In this document: piece after piece, positions 59,383-64,000 of the stretch
How the letters are laid out: every line of letters begins with the position of its first letter
Position numbering within the stretch: position 1 is the first letter of the stretch
Assembly: GCF_003586285.1 (NCBI RefSeq)
Contig: NZ_QUBR01000001.1
Location: forward strand, 1,729,373 to 1,793,372
DNA: 64,000 nt
DNA from: Aeromicrobium endophyticum
GTDB taxonomy: Bacteria; Actinomycetota; Actinomycetes; Propionibacteriales; Nocardioidaceae
Direction of reading: 5' to 3'
Notes under the pieces: generated by a model
Told to the model about the DNA's origin: nothing
The model's input: only the letters and a program-made list of their open reading frames with translations
Databases searched by the model: none
Translations under genes and position numbers: made by a program

Positions 59383-60972
59383 ATGAAACGACGCGCGGCT
59401 CTTGCAGCACTCATCACGCTTCCGCTGACTCTTGCGGCCTGCAGCTCTTCAGACTCGGGCGGGAAGGGTGGGGACGTCGTCAAGGACGGCTCGTTCTCGA
59501 TGGCCGTCGACTCCGATCCCGGCAACCTGAACCCCTTGGTGACCAACCTCGTCAACGCCCAGATCGTGGGACTGCTGGCCTACGACTCGCTCATCTACGA
59601 CGATCCCAAGACGTCGAAGCCCTCTCCGTACCTGGCCACGAGCTGGACGGAGAGCCCGACCAAGGTGACGTACACGCTTCGCGACGGCATCACGTGTTCG
59701 GACGGGTCGCCGTTCACGGCACAGACAGCAGCCGACAACCTCAACTGGATCATCGATCCCAAGAACGGGTCGCCGCGCCTGGAGTCGGTCGTGCCGGCCG
59801 ACGCCAAGGTCTCCGCGAAGGGCAACGTCCTGACGGTCGAGACGACCAAGCCGCGGCCGTTCATGCTGGCTGACCTCGGTTCGCAGCAGATGGCATGCGA
59901 GGGTGCGCTGAAGGATCCCAAGAGCGTGTCGGCCAAGAGCGACGGGACGGGCCCGTTCGTGATCGACCGGGTGGTGGCAGGCGACTCGATCACGCTGACC
60001 CGGAGGGACAACTACACGTGGGGTCCGAACGGAAGCACGACCGCCACTGCCGGCATACCGAAGACGGTCGTCGTCAAGATCGTGCCCAGTCCCTCGACGC
60101 GCGCCAACCTGCTGCGTTCGGGCGAGCTCAACGCCGGAGTGGTGAGTGGCAGTGACGAGGATCGGCTCAAGGGTCTGAAGTCCGTGCCGTCGCCGACCTT
60201 GTCCGGGATGATCATCTACAACCACCTCAAGGGACTGCCGACCGCTGAGGTCGACGTTCGAAAGGCGCTGACCGAGGCCATCGACCTCGACACGCTGACC
60301 AAGGTGCTGACAGGTGGCAAGGGCGAACGTGCGACGTCGCTGGTGAGTGGCGCTGGACGCCGCTGCACGTACGACACGGTGTCCAAGACGCTGCCGGAGA
60401 ACGACGCATCGGCGGCGGCCGCGAGCCTGGAGGCCGCCGGCTACGCCAAGGGTGCGAGTGGGAAGTACGCCAAGGACGGCAAGGCGTTGACCATCACCCT
60501 CTTGTACGACAACAGCACGGACACGCGCAGTGCCGCAGCGGAGTACGTCGCCAAGCAGTGGGAACAGCTCGGCATGGACGTCAAGCTCGTCGGCGGTGAC
60601 GAGAACTTCGTCCTCGGGCGGTCCTTCGCTGCGAAGGACCCCAGCGGCTGGACCGCGACGCTCGGCCTGATCCTGCAGTCCGGCACCCCGGCGATCTTCC
60701 CCCAGTACCTCGCGGGCCCTGCGACGCCGACCGGCACGAACTTCGCCTCGATCGCGAACGAGGCCTACGAGCAGGCTGTGGCCGACGCGGCGGACAAGAC
60801 CGGCACTGAGGCCTGCGCAGCCTGGGCCAAGGCCGAGGAGACGTTGTTCACGAGCGCGGACCTCATCCCGGTGTCGGTCACTCCGTTCAAGCTGTACTTC
60901 AACGGTGCGACCTCGGCCGTCAGACCGGTCGACGGCGCGATCCCCGGTACCGCGATCCGTGTCCTGAAGTGA
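59383..60972 (+). CDS. ABC transporter substrate-binding lipoprotein (family 5), system 2
   Basis: 529 residues from ATG 59383 with AAGGCGG upstream. Signal peptide MKRRAALAALITLPLTLAAC with lipobox LAAC. SBP_bac_5 features: SDPGNLNPLVTNLVNAQIVG, RDGITCSDGSPFTAQTAADN LNWII, VRKALTEAIDLDTLTKVLTG. It should bind small peptides or similar. The 130-base gap upstream holds TTGG-N8-CCAA and a GAAGG repeat that might be PucR sites. It overlaps the permease start as GTGA. Confidence 0.9.
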   Translation: MKRRAALAALITLPLTLAACSSSDSGGKGGDVVKDGSFSMAVDSDPGNLNPLVTNLVNAQIVGLLAYDSLIYDDPKTSKPSPYLATSWTESPTKVTYTLRDGITCSDGSPFTAQTAADNLNWIIDPKNGSPRLESVVPADAKVSAKGNVLTVETTKPRPFMLADLGSQQMACEGALKDPKSVSAKSDGTGPFVIDRVVAGDSITLTRRDNYTWGPNGSTTATAGIPKTVVVKIVPSPSTRANLLRSGELNAGVVSGSDEDRLKGLKSVPSPTLSGMIIYNHLKGLPTAEVDVRKALTEAIDLDTLTKVLTGGKGERATSLVSGAGRRCTYDTVSKTLPENDASAAAASLEAAGYAKGASGKYAKDGKALTITLLYDNSTDTRSAAAEYVAKQWEQLGMDVKLVGGDENFVLGRSFAAKDPSGWTATLGLILQSGTPAIFPQYLAGPATPTGTNFASIANEAYEQAVADAADKTGTEACAAWAKAEETLFTSADLIPVSVTPFKLYFNGATSAVRPVDGAIPGTAIRVLK

Positions 60973-61994
60973 CGACTGAACACGCCGCGATGCCGAACCC
61001 GGGCACGGCCGAGCCTGCTCCCCTCGCGGCGAGGGGGCTCGGCCGCGGCAACGCGCTGGTCACGTTCATCGGCCGGAGGCTGATGCGGCTCGTGTGGTCG
61101 GTGATCGCCCTGGTGACCGTGGCGTTCTTCATGGTGCGACTCATCCCCGGCGACCCGGTTCGCAACGCCCTCGGCACGAACGCCTCGGCCGCCATCGTCG
61201 AGGCGCGACGGGAGAGCCTGGGTCTCAACGACCCGCTGTGGATGCAGTACGGCAACTTCTGGAAGGGGCTGGTGACGGGGAACCTGGGCGACTCGTTCTC
61301 GCTGAGCACGCCCGTCTCGACGATCATCGGCCAGCGGCTGCCGGCAACCCTCGAGCTGTCCTTCCTCTCGCTCGCCGTGGTCCTCCTGGTGTCGGTTCCG
61401 GTGGGAATCGTCGTCGCAGCCCTGACCCGAGGCGGGCGCCGCCGGGCGGTCGACTTCACCTACACCTCCGTCAGCGGGTTGCTCTCGGTGATCCCGGAGT
61501 TCCTGATCGGCGTCGGCCTCGTGTACGTGTTCGCGGTGCACTCGCAGATCCTGCCTGTCGCGGGCCGCAGCGGGCCGAGCTCGTACGTCCTGCCCGTGCT
61601 GGCGTTGTCGATAGGAGTCAGTGCGGGTATGTCCAGGATCGTGCGCGTCGAAGCCTTGACGGTCTTCGACCAGGACTACATCCGAACGGCGCGAGCCAAG
61701 CGGATGTCGAGAACACGCCTGTACCTCCGGCACGCGCTCCCGAACCTCCTGACCTCGTCGCTCACCGTCGGCGGGATCGTCCTCGGGTCGCTCATCGCCG
61801 GAACCGTCCTGGTCGAGACGATCTTCTCGTGGCCCGGGCTAGGGCTGACGATCGTGGATGCCGTGCGGAGCAAGGACTTTCCGCTCGCCCAAGGCATCGT
61901 CGTCGTGTACGGGCTGATCGTCCTGATCGCCAACCTCCTGATCGACATCGCTCTGGTGTGCCTCGATCCGCGCTCAGCCCTCAAGGACAGCTGA
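60969..61994 (+). CDS. oligopeptide-type ABC permease (DppB-like), system 2
   Basis: 341 residues. A 30-residue polar N-terminal tail, then LVWSVIALVTVAFFMVRLIPGD PVRNALG and the EAA loop DQDYIRTARAKRMSRTRLYL with RHALPNLLTSSL. Forms the transport channel with the permease part of the next protein. The stop overlaps the next start as TGATG. Confidence 0.92.
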   Translation: MTTEHAAMPNPGTAEPAPLAARGLGRGNALVTFIGRRLMRLVWSVIALVTVAFFMVRLIPGDPVRNALGTNASAAIVEARRESLGLNDPLWMQYGNFWKGLVTGNLGDSFSLSTPVSTIIGQRLPATLELSFLSLAVVLLVSVPVGIVVAALTRGGRRRAVDFTYTSVSGLLSVIPEFLIGVGLVYVFAVHSQILPVAGRSGPSSYVLPVLALSIGVSAGMSRIVRVEALTVFDQDYIRTARAKRMSRTRLYLRHALPNLLTSSLTVGGIVLGSLIAGTVLVETIFSWPGLGLTIVDAVRSKDFPLAQGIVVVYGLIVLIANLLIDIALVCLDPRSALKDS

Positions 61995-63856
61995 TGACCA
62001 CACTCGACCCCGACACGCTGCCATCGATCTCGGACGCTGCGACACATCCGATCGACATCACGAGGCGTCCTCGCCACGGGTTCGGCGCGACACTGCGCTC
62101 GCCCATCGGTATCGCCGCGACCGTCACCCTGCTCACCCTCGTGTTCTTCGCCATCTTCGGGCCCGTGCTGTGGGGGGAGACGGCTGGACAGGCGGACCTG
62201 ACGAAGCTGTCGGCGAAGCCCAGTGCCGAGCACCTGCTCGGGACGGACGCCGGGGGGCGTGACGTCCTGGCGCGAGTCCTGACCGCCACGCGGCTGTCCC
62301 TGACCTCGGCCCTGATGGCCACGGCGATAGCGGTGTCGGTGGGTGTCGTCGCTGGTCTGCTGCCGATCGTCGCCCCTCGGCGCATCGCCAACGCGGTCAA
62401 CGGCGTCATCGGTGTGGCCTTGGCCTTCCCCGCCCTGCTGCTCGCCATCGTGGTCTCCATCATGTTCGGTGCGGGTCTGGTCGGCGTCAGCTTGGCCATC
62501 GGCCTGGCCATGGCGCCTTCGTACGCCAGGCTGACCCAGACCCTCGGTGCCTCCGTGGCAGGACGCGACTTCGTCGCGGCCGCACGCATCCTCGGTGCCG
62601 GGCGCACGCGGATCCTGGTCAAGCACATCCTCCCCAACGTGCGGGATCCCCTCATCGTCAACGCGAGCATCGGCGCAGGCACGGCGCTCGTCGCCGCGAC
62701 GGGGCTGTCCTTCCTCGGCCTGGGAGTCCAGGCGCCTCGGTACGACTGGGGCCGGATGCTCGGCGAGAGCCTCAACTCGATCTACGTCAACCCTGCAGCC
62801 TCCCTCGGGTTGTGCGCTGCCATCGTTCTCGCTGGAGTCACCTTCGCCTTGACCGGCGAGGCGCTGGCACGCGCGCTCGGCGTGCACCGCCCATCGGGAC
62901 GCCGGAAGCGCCGGCCTTCATCGGCAGGGTCTGAGGGGTCTGCGGTTCCGCAGCCCCAGCGGGTCGTCGACGACGCCGTGCTGTCGGTGCGCGGACTCAC
63001 CGTCCAGGCCCCGCAGGCCGAGGGCTGGACCACGCTGGTCGACGGAGTGAGCTTCGACGTCGGCAGGGGCGAGATCGTGGGCATCGTCGGCGAATCCGGG
63101 TCGGGCAAGTCGCTGACGTGCATGGCGGTGGCGTGTCTTCTGGAGCAGCCCCTGAGCGTCTCGGCGTCGTCGATCCGTTTCGACGACACCGAGCTGGCGG
63201 TCGATGGTCATTCAGGCGCCGCGCCACGAGGCAAGGAGGTGGCGGCTCAGCTCGGCACTCGCATGGCGCTCGTGTTCCAGGACCCCTCCACGTCTCTCAA
63301 CCCATCGATCCATGTCGGGACGCAGGTCGCGGAGATCGGCGAGCTGCACGGTGGTCTCAGCCGGAAGGAGGCGCGGCGCCGGGCGATCGACAGGCTGGGT
63401 TCGGTCAGGATCCCCGATCCTGAACGACGTGCTGGTCAATACCCCCACGAGTTCTCGGGCGGTATGAGGCAGCGCGCCATGCTCGCCATGGGGCTCATGG
63501 GTGAGCCCGCGCTCATCATCGCCGACGAGCCCACGACCGCCCTCGACGTGACGGTCCAGCGCGAGGTCCTGTCGCTGCTGCACGAGGTCAACCAGGAGCG
63601 CGGAACCGCGGTGATGTTCGTGTCGCACGACATCTCGCTCGTCTCCTCGTTCTGCACGCGTGTGCTCGTGATGTACCGGGGGTCGCTCGTCGAGGACCTC
63701 ACTGCCGCGGACCTGGCAGCCGGTCGTGCTCAGCACCCCTACACGCGCGCACTCGCTGCGTCCGTGCCGCACATGGACTCCGAGCCGGGTTCGGAGTTCG
63801 CCACGATCCACGAGGGAGCGGTGTTCGACGACGATCCCGCACAGGGAGCATCATGA
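61994..63856 (+). CDS. permease-ATPase fusion (DppC-DppD-like), system 2
   Basis: 620 residues. Residues 1 to about 300 are a DppC-type permease (AEHLLGTDAGGRDVLARVLT, EAA loop GRDFVAAARILGAGRTRILV KHILPN). After a basic linker (GRRKRRPSS) residues about 325-620 are a DppD-type ATPase with Walker A GESGSGKSLTCMAVAC, signature FSGGMRQRAMLAMGL, Walker B LIIADEPTTALDVTVQ and the HPYTRALAASVP extension start. No stop or shift separates the two. Compared with system 1, where these are separate genes, the fusion is derived. Confidence 0.9.
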   Translation: MTTLDPDTLPSISDAATHPIDITRRPRHGFGATLRSPIGIAATVTLLTLVFFAIFGPVLWGETAGQADLTKLSAKPSAEHLLGTDAGGRDVLARVLTATRLSLTSALMATAIAVSVGVVAGLLPIVAPRRIANAVNGVIGVALAFPALLLAIVVSIMFGAGLVGVSLAIGLAMAPSYARLTQTLGASVAGRDFVAAARILGAGRTRILVKHILPNVRDPLIVNASIGAGTALVAATGLSFLGLGVQAPRYDWGRMLGESLNSIYVNPAASLGLCAAIVLAGVTFALTGEALARALGVHRPSGRRKRRPSSAGSEGSAVPQPQRVVDDAVLSVRGLTVQAPQAEGWTTLVDGVSFDVGRGEIVGIVGESGSGKSLTCMAVACLLEQPLSVSASSIRFDDTELAVDGHSGAAPRGKEVAAQLGTRMALVFQDPSTSLNPSIHVGTQVAEIGELHGGLSRKEARRRAIDRLGSVRIPDPERRAGQYPHEFSGGMRQRAMLAMGLMGEPALIIADEPTTALDVTVQREVLSLLHEVNQERGTAVMFVSHDISLVSSFCTRVLVMYRGSLVEDLTAADLAAGRAQHPYTRALAASVPHMDSEPGSEFATIHEGAVFDDDPAQGAS

Positions 63857-64000
63857 CGAGACTGACCTTCGAGAATGTGTGGGTCCGCTACGGATCCGGT
63901 CGTTCGTCCCACGACGCGGTGCGGGGCGTCGATCTGGTGGTCCCAGACGGGCGGCTCGTCGGGCTGGTCGGGGAGTCCGGATCGGGAAAGTCGACTCTTG
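63853..64000 (+). CDS. peptide ABC transporter ATP-binding protein (DppF-like), system 2, partial
   Basis: ATG 63853 overlaps the fusion gene stop as ATGA; 49 codons are visible before the window ends. MTRLTFENVWVRYGSGRSSHD, then GLVGESGSGKSTL gives an intact Walker A. It would be the second ATPase of system 2. Confidence 0.88.
   Translation, partial: MTRLTFENVWVRYGSGRSSHDAVRGVDLVVPDGRLVGLVGESGSGKSTL

Overview
The window is high-GC (about 70 percent by eye), densely packed and rich in GTG starts, overlapping start/stop codons and start codons placed just downstream of TANNNT boxes. With the Asp23 paralogue cluster, the LytR-CpsA-Psr protein, HxlR/WYL/PucR regulators and HNH-type adaptor domain this points to an actinobacterium, most likely Nocardioidaceae (Aeromicrobium-like); the genus is an inference from gene content. 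No rRNA, complete tRNA, CRISPR array, prophage or intact insertion sequence was seen.

Layout. 1-2.6 kb: start of an Mrp-type Na+/H+ antiporter subunit A (runs off the left edge), a secreted LAS-type peptidase with peptidoglycan-binding repeats, a small membrane protein. 2.7-9.6 kb: a gamma-glutamylation catabolic operon (APC permease, FadR-type regulator, glutamine-synthetase-like ligase, aldehyde dehydrogenase, SDR, class-I glutamine amidotransferase), ended by a strong hairpin. 9.6-18.3 kb: housekeeping and accessory genes (lipoprotein, DEDDh exonuclease, winged-helix adaptor / alpha-beta hydrolase / acyltransferase operon, YhhN, diguanylate cyclase, QorB-like/HxlR pair, glyoxalase-like protein, LCP ligase). 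18.4-23 kb: an Asp23/Gls24 envelope-stress locus of small coupled genes including a J-domain-like mini-protein, divergent from an ECF sigma factor whose partner is another Asp23-like protein, closed by a 44-bp tandem hairpin repeat. 23.1-28.7 kb: FadR regulator divergent from MatC-like transporter, class III CoA-transferase and a fused carboxyltransferase (probable dicarboxylate/malonate use). 28.7-36.7 kb: TRIC channel, MFS/TetR, SdpI, ArsR/quinone reductase, TetR/SDR, WrbA and WYL/glyoxalase-like modules.

36.9-64 kb is a catabolic island: YtcJ-like amidohydrolase, TetR, a complete oligopeptide-type ABC importer with a CocE-type hydrolase, a decayed stretch with a tRNA 3'-half fragment, an Lrp-controlled branched-chain dehydrogenase operon (amino acid dehydrogenase, E1alpha, E1beta, E2, no E3) ending in a C45 acyltransferase-like hydrolase, then a D-serine-dehydratase-like enzyme, an M20 peptidase, a DppA-type D-aminopeptidase, a PucR regulator and a second oligopeptide ABC importer with a permease-ATPase fusion, which runs off the right edge. 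The parts fit a route in which small peptides or amides are imported, hydrolysed, D-residues deaminated, and branched-chain oxo acids oxidised; this reading is inference.
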